A stretch of 64,000 nt of DNA, taken from NCBI GenBank assembly GCA_030524785.1, contig JAUNFZ010000003.1, positions 1 to 64,000 of the forward strand, written 5' to 3'. Below are positions 16,236 to 23,850 of the stretch, one piece after another. The number at the start of each line of letters is the position of its first letter. Position 1 is the first letter of the stretch. The translations under genes were made by a program, and so were the position numbers. The notes under the pieces are model-generated. The model did no database searches, was not told the origin of the DNA, and was given only the letters and a program-made list of their open reading frames with translations. This stretch comes from Eubacteriales bacterium (GTDB taxonomy: Bacteria > Bacillota > Clostridia > Lachnospirales > Lachnospiraceae).

Positions 16236-16571
16236 TCATTGAGGCCGATTTTCGTTTCCCCAGTCGCAGAGTTTATCAAGAACCTCCATTAAGGAATGAC
16301 CACGGTCCGTCAGAGAATACTCAACTTTGGGCGGTATCTGTGGGTATACTTTACGCATAATGAGACCATCGGATTCCAGCTCTTTCAGGTGCTGGCTTAG
16401 TGTTTTATCAGTGATTTTTTTTAGATATCGCTGCATCTCGTTGAAACGGACGGGTTCATATTCCATCAGACAGTAAAGTATTACTGGTTTATATTTTCCG
16501 GAGATTAGTGAGAGCGTGTAGCTGTATCCCGTTTCTTCAAAATTTGCATTTTCAATACAGGGTTTATTCAT
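16236..16571 (-). CDS. HxlR family transcriptional regulator
   Basis: A 111-residue winged-helix protein. GKYKPVILYCL, RFNEMQRYLKKITDKTLSQH and LKELESDGLI are the classic HxlR helices. A cysteine near the N-terminus (Cys5) is at the place used by redox-sensing members such as YodB and HypR. It is divergent from the flavin-reductase-like gene at 16707, and a palindrome over the shared region is its likely operator. Expected role: repression of the neighbour until quinone or aldehyde stress. The start has a GGAGG site. Confidence 0.92.
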   Translation of the reverse strand: MNKPCIENANFEETGYSYTLSLISGKYKPVILYCLMEYEPVRFNEMQRYLKKITDKTLSQHLKELESDGLIMRKVYPQIPPKVEYSLTDRGHSLMEVLDKLCDWGNENRPQ

Positions 16572-16586
16572 AACTTTCCTCCAGGA

Positions 16587-16613
16587 AAGTACCTATCTGT
16601 AAAGAGGGTACTT
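16587..16613. promoter_or_regulatory. Candidate HxlR operator in the divergent region
   Basis: AAGTACC and GGTACTT form a perfect 7-bp inverted repeat around 13 bases. The right arm overlaps the -35 of the promoter at 16612-16639, and the left arm sits next to the HxlR ribosome site, so one protein could control both genes. Confidence 0.6.
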
Positions 16614-16639
16614 GTTACTTTTCTGGTTTTGATTATAAT
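16612..16639 (+). promoter_or_regulatory. Promoter of the flavin-reductase-like gene
   Basis: TTGTTA (16612-16617), a 16-bp spacer and TATAAT (16634-16639). The -35 overlaps the inverted repeat ending at 16613. Confidence 0.55.
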
Positions 16640-16706
16640 TATAATATCGGCAGCCGGGAATGTCAATTTCCGGTGCTGCAAAATAAAAAATAGGAGGCAT
16701 GACGCA

Positions 16707-17279
16707 ATGAAAAGAGACTTGGGAGTTGTACAGGCGGTATATCCCATGCCTGTGCTGATGGTAGCGGCATATGATGAGAACGGGAAAGTGAATGTGATGA
16801 ATGTCGCATGGGGACAGATATGCGATGATGATAAGATTATTCTTTTTATTGGGGAAGGAAAGAAAACATGGCTGAATATAAAAGCAAGCAAAGCATTTAC
16901 TGTTGCGCTTGCGGATGAAGCACATATGGACGCGGCTGATTTTTTTGGGATCGCATCAGGTAATAAGATTAGTGACAAATTTGAGCGTACCGGGTACACT
17001 GCGGTCAAGAGCGATAAGGTGTATGCCCCGATTATTGAGGAATTTCCTGTCGCTATGGAGTGTGAACTTCTGGATATTCTGGATACGGAATATGTATCCG
17101 GGATCGTTGGCAGGATTATTAATGTGAAAGCGGAAGAAGCGGTCCTCGCTGACAATGGAAAGATAGACCCGGCAAAACTCCATGCGCTTATCTTCGATCA
17201 ATTTCAACACGGATATTACGTAACTGGAGATAAGGTCGGTCAGGCATGGAAAGCAGGCGCGGAGCTGATGAAAAAATGA
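16707..17279 (+). CDS. Flavin reductase-like domain protein
   Basis: A 190-residue FMN-binding split-barrel protein. Seen are PMPVLMVAAYDENGKVNVMN near the N-terminus, WGQICDDDKIILFIG, and FTVALADEAH, all as in the flavin_reduct family. Such proteins reduce flavin with NAD(P)H or bind FMN as small quinone or flavin reductases in the cytoplasm. AGGAGG precedes ATG 16707; an earlier in-frame start at 16629 would read through the promoter. Divergence from an HxlR regulator suggests induction by electrophiles or quinones. Confidence 0.9.
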   Translation: MKRDLGVVQAVYPMPVLMVAAYDENGKVNVMNVAWGQICDDDKIILFIGEGKKTWLNIKASKAFTVALADEAHMDAADFFGIASGNKISDKFERTGYTAVKSDKVYAPIIEEFPVAMECELLDILDTEYVSGIVGRIINVKAEEAVLADNGKIDPAKLHALIFDQFQHGYYVTGDKVGQAWKAGAELMKK

Positions 17280-17309
17280 ACAGGAAAAATAAAGCAATCT
17301 AAGATATGG

Positions 17310-17360
17310 CCCGGAGCATCTGGCAGGAATGGTTCTGTCAGGCTCCGGGTGTTTTTTCTT
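17310..17360 (+). terminator. Rho-independent terminator after the flavin-reductase-like gene
   Basis: CCCGGAGC...CTGGCAG pairs with CTGTCAGGCTCCGGG, followed by GTTTTTTC. Confidence 0.9.
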
Positions 17361-17381
17361 TTTATAAAAGTTTTGTTAAAA

Positions 17382-17471
17382 AGACGCCCGGGGTCTTGAT
17401 TCTAATGCAAGATAGGATTAGAATCTTTAAGAATTACGGACTGTGTTCATGAAAAGGCGCCAGGGGCGTCT
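17382..17471 (+). promoter_or_regulatory. Structured leader with inverted repeats before the ABC exporter
   Basis: A perfect 9-bp inverted repeat GATTCTAAT/ATTAGAATC with a 10-base spacer (17398-17425) looks like an operator, for example of MarR type. It is enclosed by AGACGCCC (17382) and GGGCGTCT (17464), which can pair with each other at RNA level just before the first possible start codon. No regulator gene is adjacent. Confidence 0.5.
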
Positions 17472-17507
17472 ATGAACGTTTGGCAGGACAAGGAAAATGA
17501 GAGGTGC

Positions 17508-19670
17508 ATGATGCTGAAGTTGCTGAAATATATGAAGAAGTCGGCCGGATATATCGCGTTGATTATGCTTTTGCTGTTTTTGCAGGCGTACTGCGATTTA
17601 TCTCTGCCTTCGTATACATCAGATATTGTCAATGTGGGTATCCAGCAAAAAGGGATTGAGGACGGGGTCCCGGAGGAGATCAGCGCCCGGTCCTTTGAAA
17701 GGCTGCAGCTTTTTATGGAGGAAGACCAGAAGGAGAAGCTGACTTCTGCATATGAGAAAGCGGGCGACGCCTGCTACTTAAAAGATATCAGTAAAGAGGA
17801 ACGGACGGAGCTCAACCGGATTCTGGGAAAACCGGAGATGATTCTGGCACAGCTGACCCAGGAGAAAACGGCCGAAGCAGTCAGGAAACAGATGGGTCTT
17901 CCTGAGGGGACGGACATTTTTGAGACTATCGAAAAACTTCCGGAGGCTATACGCGGACAGATGATGGAGGCTGTGGGCGGTCAGATAGACGGGATGCCGG
18001 AATCAATCATTACGCAGTCGGCGGTTTCTTTTGTACAGGCAGAGTATGAAAGCCTGGGCGAGGATACGGATCGCCTTCAGATGAGGTATCTCCTTTTCAC
18101 AGGGCTTAAAATGCTGGGCCTTGCTTTTCTGGGAATGTTGGCGGCTGTCAGCGTGACTTTTTTGTCCTCCAGGGTGGCAGCTGTCACAGGACACGACTTA
18201 AGAAGCGCTGTATACCGGAAAGTTATTGGCTTTTCCAATGGCGAATACAGCCGGTTTTCTACCGCTTCGCTGATTACCAGAAGCACAAATGATATCCAGC
18301 AGATACAGCTTTTAATGGCAATGCTGTTCCGCATCGCGTGTTACGCTCCGATTCTTGGCGTCGGCGGCGTGCTGAAAGTGCTGCGCACGGATGTGTCTAT
18401 GAGCTGGATCATTGCGCTTGCAGTGATCACAATTATGCTGGTGGTGATGGTACTATTTAAGGTTGCCATGCCGCGTTTTAAACGGCTGCAGACACTGATT
18501 GACCGGCTGAATCTGGTGACGCGGGAGATACTTACCGGTATTCCGGTGATTCGGGCGTTCAGCCGCGAGAAATATGAAGAAGAACGATTTGAAAAAGCAA
18601 ACAGTGATCTGATGAAGACAAATCTGTTTGTGAACCGCTGTATGACGTTTATGATGCCGGTGATGATGTTGATTATGAACAGCGTTACGGTTCTGATTGT
18701 ATATAACGGCGCTTATGCCATTGACGCCGGCAGTATGCAGGTGGGAGACATGATGGCCTTTATACAGTATGCAATGCAGATTATCATGTCATTTTTGATG
18801 CTGACCGTGCTGTCGATCATGATCCCCAGAGCAAGCGTGTCTGCGGAGCGTATCAGTGAGATCCTTGAAACAGAGGCTACGATCCATGATCCCGTACATC
18901 CGCAGGAGCCCGAGGCGTCCGTAAAAGGCCTGGTGGAATTTGACCATGTGTCCTTTGCCTATCCCGATGCGGACGAGGAAGTATTGACGGATATTCATTT
19001 TACTGCCCAAAAGGGCGAGACGGTGGCGATCATTGGAAGTACGGGAAGCGGAAAGAGTACGCTGGTGAAGCTGCTCCCGAGATTTTATGATGTGACGAAG
19101 GGGGCCATTCGCCTGGATGGAGTGGACATTCGCGATATGACCCAGAAAGAGGTTCGCCGCCGGCTGGGGTATGTGCCTCAGAAGGGCGTTCTGTTTTCAG
19201 GCACGATCGATTCTAACATCCGCTACGGCCGCCCCGAGGCTGCAAAGGCCGAGGTGGAGGAAGCTGCGCGCATTGCCCAGGCCGAAGAATTTATTCTGAA
19301 GAAGCCGGAAGGCTACGATGCACCGATTGCCCAGGGCGGTACAAATGTGTCGGGTGGACAGAAGCAGCGCCTGTCCATTGCCCGGGCCATTGAGAAAAAG
19401 CCGGAGGTACTGATTTTTGACGATAGTTTTTCTGCCTTGGATTACAAGACAGACGTAACCCTCAGAAAGGCGCTGAAGGAAGCTACATCAGATACCACCA
19501 CAATTATTGTGGCCCAGCGTATCAGTACAATCCTTCATGCGGATAAAATCATTGTTCTGGACGAGGGAAAAATGGCCGGCATAGGAACGCACAGAGAGCT
19601 TTTGGAAAATTGCGAGGTTTACCGGCAGATCGCAGAATCACAGTTATCGAAGGAGGAATTGGCAGGATGA
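17508..19670 (+). CDS. Heterodimeric ABC exporter, subunit 1 (degenerate catalytic site)
   Basis: A 720-residue half-transporter with an N-terminal transmembrane domain holding an unusually long extracellular insertion (about residues 35-185) after the first helix. The C-terminal nucleotide-binding domain has Walker A GSTGSGKST, signature VSGGQKQ and Walker B LIFDDS. The catalytic glutamate is replaced by aspartate, the hallmark of the non-hydrolysing site in heterodimers such as TM287/288 and BmrCD. ATG 17508 follows GAGAGG; ATG 17472 would add 12 residues. The stop overlaps the next start by four bases. The substrate is unknown (drug, lipid or peptide). Confidence 0.93.
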   Translation: MMLKLLKYMKKSAGYIALIMLLLFLQAYCDLSLPSYTSDIVNVGIQQKGIEDGVPEEISARSFERLQLFMEEDQKEKLTSAYEKAGDACYLKDISKEERTELNRILGKPEMILAQLTQEKTAEAVRKQMGLPEGTDIFETIEKLPEAIRGQMMEAVGGQIDGMPESIITQSAVSFVQAEYESLGEDTDRLQMRYLLFTGLKMLGLAFLGMLAAVSVTFLSSRVAAVTGHDLRSAVYRKVIGFSNGEYSRFSTASLITRSTNDIQQIQLLMAMLFRIACYAPILGVGGVLKVLRTDVSMSWIIALAVITIMLVVMVLFKVAMPRFKRLQTLIDRLNLVTREILTGIPVIRAFSREKYEEERFEKANSDLMKTNLFVNRCMTFMMPVMMLIMNSVTVLIVYNGAYAIDAGSMQVGDMMAFIQYAMQIIMSFLMLTVLSIMIPRASVSAERISEILETEATIHDPVHPQEPEASVKGLVEFDHVSFAYPDADEEVLTDIHFTAQKGETVAIIGSTGSGKSTLVKLLPRFYDVTKGAIRLDGVDIRDMTQKEVRRRLGYVPQKGVLFSGTIDSNIRYGRPEAAKAEVEEAARIAQAEEFILKKPEGYDAPIAQGGTNVSGGQKQRLSIARAIEKKPEVLIFDDSFSALDYKTDVTLRKALKEATSDTTTIIVAQRISTILHADKIIVLDEGKMAGIGTHRELLENCEVYRQIAESQLSKEELAG

Positions 19671-21493
19671 GTGCACAGGGAAGAAATAAAATGCACGGTC
19701 CCGGGCGTATGGGGACAGAAAAAGCCAAAGATTTCAGCGGCACGATGAAAAAGCTGTTTTCCTATATGAAGCGTTATAAGCTGCGTTTTCTGATTATGCT
19801 TATTTTTGCCGTGGCAAGCACCGTATTCAGCATAGTCGGCCCGAGGATTCTGGGAAAAGCGACGACGGAGCTGTTCCAGGGACTGGTGGCAAAGATTCAG
19901 GAAACAGGCGTCATCAATTTTGAAAAGATTGCATCAATTCTTGCAGGATTAATGTGCCTTTATGCAGCCAGCGCTCTGTTTTCCTTCGTTCAGGGATTCG
20001 TTATGAGCGGGATATCCAACGATATATCCTACAACCTGCGTAAAGACATCTCAAAGAAGATCAACCGCATGCCGCTGAAATATTTTGAGAGCAGGACAAA
20101 CGGTGAGATTCTTTCCAGAGTTACTAATGATGTGGACACGCTGCAGCAGAGCCTTAATCAAAGCTTTACTCAGCTGATTACTTCGGCGACAACCATCGTG
20201 GGTGTTTTGGTAATGATGCTCAGCATTAATGTCTGGATGACTCTCTGCGCGCTTTTTATTCTGCCGGTTTCTTTGGGAATCATTGGCCAGGTAATGCGCA
20301 GATCCCAGAAATATTTCCAGAGGCAGCAGGAGTATCTTGGCAGGGTAAACGGCCAGATCGAGGAAGTGTACGGCGGACATAATATCGTGAAGGCGTTTAA
20401 CAAAGAGGACGACGTAATTGCAGAATTTGAAAAGACGAACGATAAGCTTTATGAGTCCGCCTGGAAATCGCAGTTCTTTTCCGGAATAATGATGCCGGTG
20501 ATGCAGTTCGTGGGAAATTTGGGCTACGTAATGGTTGCCCTTTTAGGCGGAATTTTTGCCATCCGGGGAGCGATAGAGGTAGGGGATATTCAGTCCTTCT
20601 TCCAGTATATCCGCAATTTTACGCAGCCGATACAGCAGATGGCCCAGGTGACAAACATGCTTCAGTCCACAGCGGCGGCCTCCGAGCGTGTATTTGAATT
20701 TCTGGAGGAGGAAGAAGAAATCCAGACTGTGGAGCATCCTGCCAGTATCAGCGGCCTGAAAGGCAATGTGGAGTTCGAAAACGTGTCCTTTGGCTATGAT
20801 CCAGATAAAATCATTATCCATAATTTTTCAGCCGATATCAAAGACGGACAGAAGATTGCGATTGTGGGTCCCACGGGAGCTGGAAAAACTACCATGGTGA
20901 AACTGCTGATGCGCTATTACGATGTGAACAGCGGCTCCATTCGGGTGGACGGACACGATCTTAGGGAGTTCAACCGAAGCCAGCTGCGCGAAATGTTTGG
21001 CATGGTGCTGCAGGATACATGGCTCTTTTCGGGAACGATCATGGAAAATATCCGCTATGGCCGGCTGGATGCCACCGATGAGGAGGTGATTGCTGCGGCA
21101 AAGGCAGCTCACATCCACAAATTCATTATGACGCAGCCGGGAGGCTATCAGATGGTGCTGAACGAGGAGACCAGCAATATCTCTCAGGGGCAGAAACAGC
21201 TTCTGACAATCGCCCGGGCGATTCTGGCGGACAATCAGATACTGATTTTGGACGAAGCGACTTCCTCTGTGGATACAAGAACAGAGGAGCGAATCCAGAA
21301 AGCGATGGACAATCTGATGCGGGGAAGAACAAGCTTTGTCATTGCGCATCGCCTTTCCACAATCCGGGACGCAGACCTGATACTCGTCATGAAAGACGGA
21401 GATATCATCGAGCAGGGCAATCACGAAGAACTGATGCGCCAGGGCGGTTTCTACGCCAACCTCTACAACAGTCAGTTTGAAAAAGCAGTATAG
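19667..21493 (+). CDS. Heterodimeric ABC exporter, subunit 2 (catalytic site)
   Basis: A 608-residue half-transporter: transmembrane domain (about 45-345) and nucleotide-binding domain with Walker A GPTGAGKTT and Walker B LILDEATSSVD with the catalytic Glu. The signature is ISQGQKQ instead of LSGGQ. The active ATP site therefore combines this subunit's Walker motifs with the VSGGQ of its partner, while the other site is degenerate. ATG 19667 overlaps the upstream stop (ATGA) and follows AAGGAGG. A very strong terminator follows. Confidence 0.93.
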   Translation: MSAQGRNKMHGPGRMGTEKAKDFSGTMKKLFSYMKRYKLRFLIMLIFAVASTVFSIVGPRILGKATTELFQGLVAKIQETGVINFEKIASILAGLMCLYAASALFSFVQGFVMSGISNDISYNLRKDISKKINRMPLKYFESRTNGEILSRVTNDVDTLQQSLNQSFTQLITSATTIVGVLVMMLSINVWMTLCALFILPVSLGIIGQVMRRSQKYFQRQQEYLGRVNGQIEEVYGGHNIVKAFNKEDDVIAEFEKTNDKLYESAWKSQFFSGIMMPVMQFVGNLGYVMVALLGGIFAIRGAIEVGDIQSFFQYIRNFTQPIQQMAQVTNMLQSTAAASERVFEFLEEEEEIQTVEHPASISGLKGNVEFENVSFGYDPDKIIIHNFSADIKDGQKIAIVGPTGAGKTTMVKLLMRYYDVNSGSIRVDGHDLREFNRSQLREMFGMVLQDTWLFSGTIMENIRYGRLDATDEEVIAAAKAAHIHKFIMTQPGGYQMVLNEETSNISQGQKQLLTIARAILADNQILILDEATSSVDTRTEERIQKAMDNLMRGRTSFVIAHRLSTIRDADLILVMKDGDIIEQGNHEELMRQGGFYANLYNSQFEKAV

Positions 21494-21499
21494 CCGTGC

Positions 21500-21560
21500 A
21501 AAATCAAAGAACTATGCAGCCAGCAAGCTTGCTTGCAAGGCAGCATAGTTCTTTGATTTT
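21500..21560 (+). terminator. Strong terminator after the ABC exporter operon
   Basis: An 18-bp perfect stem (AAAATCAAAGAACTATGC with its complement at 21543-21560). It is A-rich on the left arm and ends in GATTTT, so it can terminate in both directions. Confidence 0.9.
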
Positions 21561-21607
21561 ATAGGGCGAACGCCCGACGCCGAAACGGAGCAGAGCGGAG
21601 TTGAGGT

Positions 21608-21655
21608 GTGCACGGCGGTGCGGGGAAACGCGTGTACGGCGGTGCAGAGAAAAAC
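21608..21655 (+). repeat. Two 24-bp GC-rich tandem repeats
   Basis: Consecutive copies share GTGYACGGCGGTGCRGRGAAA. They end six bases before the TTGACA of the next promoter. Confidence 0.65.
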
Positions 21656-21660
21656 CAGTG

Positions 21661-21690
21661 TTGACACATTTTCCGTGATTGTGGCAATAT
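21661..21690 (+). promoter_or_regulatory. Promoter before the Nif11-like/YesMN genes
   Basis: A perfect TTGACA at 21661-21666; the best -10 is CAATAT at 21685-21690 (18-bp spacer). Confidence 0.5.
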
Positions 21691-21743
21691 AGTTCTATCA
21701 GGGAAAGACCCCGGAAATATAAAATTTGATGGGAGCAGTACAG

Positions 21744-22022
21744 ATGACAGTGACCGATTGTTTGGAAGAATTACGCCAAAGGGCAAAAAGAGATGAAAAA
21801 CTTCGCCGGGCTCTGCTCGACACGCGAAAAGAGAAGGAACCCCTGCAGGCTTTCTGCAGAAAATGCAGAGAACTGGGATATCCGGTATATGAAATGGAAT
21901 TAATTTCGGCGGGGGAAGAATTTCATGCCGCTATGAAGCGCAGCACCAACGGAGGGGGAGAAAATTCACCGATGCTGGATGGACAGGATGATTTTTACGA
22001 ACTGTTTTTCGCGGGACTGTAG
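21744..22022 (+). CDS. Small Nif11-like protein, function unknown
   Basis: A 92-residue soluble protein. The first two thirds follow the Nif11 domain pattern: LEELRQRAKRDEKLRRALL, then a loop and FCRKCRELGYPV, ending at GEEFH. The tail RSTNGGGENSP followed by DDFYELFF is distinctive. Nif11 domains occur in leader peptides of modified natural products and in free-standing small proteins; no maturase or transporter for such a product is next to it. GGGAG precedes the start. The stop lies 34 bp before the sensor kinase start, so it is co-transcribed with the two-component system. The Nif11 assignment is by eye. Confidence 0.65.
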   Translation: MTVTDCLEELRQRAKRDEKLRRALLDTRKEKEPLQAFCRKCRELGYPVYEMELISAGEEFHAAMKRSTNGGGENSPMLDGQDDFYELFFAGL

Positions 22023-22056
22023 TTTTTACACAGAAAAGACTCCGAAAGGAATAGAA

Positions 22057-23850
22057 ATGTCCATGAAAAGTAAATACCATGAGTTGTCGCTGGCAAAGAA
22101 ATTTTCGGTGTTCAGTATTTTAATTATTGTAATCGCCATGGTAATTTTTACGGTTACGATACGCATGTTTTTTGAAAAGTCGGTGCTGGAGATCACCAGC
22201 GAAGGGTATAAGGAAAAATTTGACATCGCATCAGAGAGCAGCCAGAAAATTCTGGAGGATGCGGAAAAGATTGCAAAGGTGCTTCTGACAGACGATACGA
22301 TACAGAGCTGGTTCCTGGAAGAATCCCAGGATATGCCCAGAAGGCTGAATCAGAAGATTCAGGTGGAAAAACGGCTGGATTATCTGGATGCGCTGTATCC
22401 GGATAATCAGTACAGCAGCATCTCTGTGTTTGATTCCCAGGGGAATATGGTAAATACAAATCAAATCCGCACAGAAGCCGCAGTGTATCAGCAGTTTTTC
22501 CCGGTGATAGAAAGTATGCAGGAAAATCAGGAGTGGCTGGATCTTTATCGCCTTGAGATACCGGAGTACGAGGAAAGCGGGATTGCCTACGTGCGCTATT
22601 ACAGGGATTATACCTCGGGAAAGATTAAGGGATATATTATGATTGAGTACCGTTCTCAGCTTCTGATTAACAATTTTGTCCATATGCGCTACGGAGATAC
22701 GGGCAGTTACATGGTGACAGACCTGCAGGGAAACGTAAAAATACTGAATGACGAGGACAGTCTTCTTTATGTTGGTGAGGAAGAATTTTTTCAGTGGGCC
22801 AGCAGGGAACAGAAGGGCGGAAGGGTTTTCCGGATGAACGGAGAGCGGTATCTGGTGACTTCTGATATTATCCCAAAATTGAACTGGGTGATGATCGGCA
22901 TCACTCCGGTGGAGGAGCTGACCCGGCAGGCCCAGGTGATTATCTGGATTCTTTACGGCATAGGCGCAGGGGCGATTCTTTTGAGCGCTTATTTCAGCTT
23001 TCGAATGGCCCACAGCATGACCAGGCCCCTGACCCGGCTGGCAGATACTATGGGGCGGTTTGGAAAAGGAGAATTGTCCGCTCATGTGCCTGTCCAGTAT
23101 AAGGACGAGATAGGCATGCTGTCGGAGGAATTTAACAAAATGGCCCAGCAGATACAGAAGCTGGTGGATCAGATTTACAGGGAGCAGCGTGAAAAACGAA
23201 AATCGGAGCTGGCGGCGCTGCAGGCTCAGATCAATCCGCATTTTCTCTACAATACATTAAACAGCGTATCTTCTATGATCCGCATGGACTGTCCGGAGGA
23301 AGCCTGCACGATGATGCATGCGATCAGTATGTTTTACCGGACTTCTTTAAGCGATGGAAAAACGCTGGTTCCCATAGAACAGGAAATGACCAATATTGAA
23401 AATTACATACAGATTCAAAAGCTTCGGTATGGGGACAAAATAGCCTACGAAATAGAGATTGACCCTGCAGTAAAGAAAGAATGGATTGTGAAACTGACAC
23501 TTCAGCCGCTGGTGGAAAATGCAATTTACCATGGAATTAAAGAAATGCACGGCAGAGGCGTGATTAAAATCCGCGGTTTCAGCAGAGAGAAAAGTGTATG
23601 GCTTCAGGTGGAGGACAATGGCGTCGGTATTCCAGAAGAAAAGATGAAAGGTCTTTTGACAGGCGGCGGAAATGGCAGGGGAAATTCCTACGGCCTGTAT
23701 AATGTCCAGCAGAGGCTTCAGATTTATTTTGGAAAGGAATATGGACTGACGGTGGAGAGCATAGAGGGAAGCGGGACGACCGTATCTGTAAGGATACCCG
23801 CCGGTTTTGAAAGAGAGGAGCTAGAGCGTGAATGTATTTCTGGTGGATGA
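22057..23850 (+). CDS. Sensor histidine kinase, YesM/LytS type with dCache domain
   Basis: A 597-residue membrane kinase: TM1 about residues 15-37, an extracytoplasmic dCache-like sensor of about 250 residues, TM2 about 294-315, a HAMP domain, then a His_kinase (Y_Y_Y-type) segment with QINPHFLYNTLN. His395 is the phosphoacceptor; an HATPase follows with DNGVGIPEEK. It phosphorylates the response regulator encoded next, with which it overlaps. The start ATG 22057 follows GAAAGGAA; upstream in-frame ATGs lie inside the previous gene. The context with a glycoside hydrolase and CUT1 importer says it senses a sugar or glycan fragment. Confidence 0.92.
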   Translation: MSMKSKYHELSLAKKFSVFSILIIVIAMVIFTVTIRMFFEKSVLEITSEGYKEKFDIASESSQKILEDAEKIAKVLLTDDTIQSWFLEESQDMPRRLNQKIQVEKRLDYLDALYPDNQYSSISVFDSQGNMVNTNQIRTEAAVYQQFFPVIESMQENQEWLDLYRLEIPEYEESGIAYVRYYRDYTSGKIKGYIMIEYRSQLLINNFVHMRYGDTGSYMVTDLQGNVKILNDEDSLLYVGEEEFFQWASREQKGGRVFRMNGERYLVTSDIIPKLNWVMIGITPVEELTRQAQVIIWILYGIGAGAILLSAYFSFRMAHSMTRPLTRLADTMGRFGKGELSAHVPVQYKDEIGMLSEEFNKMAQQIQKLVDQIYREQREKRKSELAALQAQINPHFLYNTLNSVSSMIRMDCPEEACTMMHAISMFYRTSLSDGKTLVPIEQEMTNIENYIQIQKLRYGDKIAYEIEIDPAVKKEWIVKLTLQPLVENAIYHGIKEMHGRGVIKIRGFSREKSVWLQVEDNGVGIPEEKMKGLLTGGGNGRGNSYGLYNVQQRLQIYFGKEYGLTVESIEGSGTTVSVRIPAGFEREELERECISGG

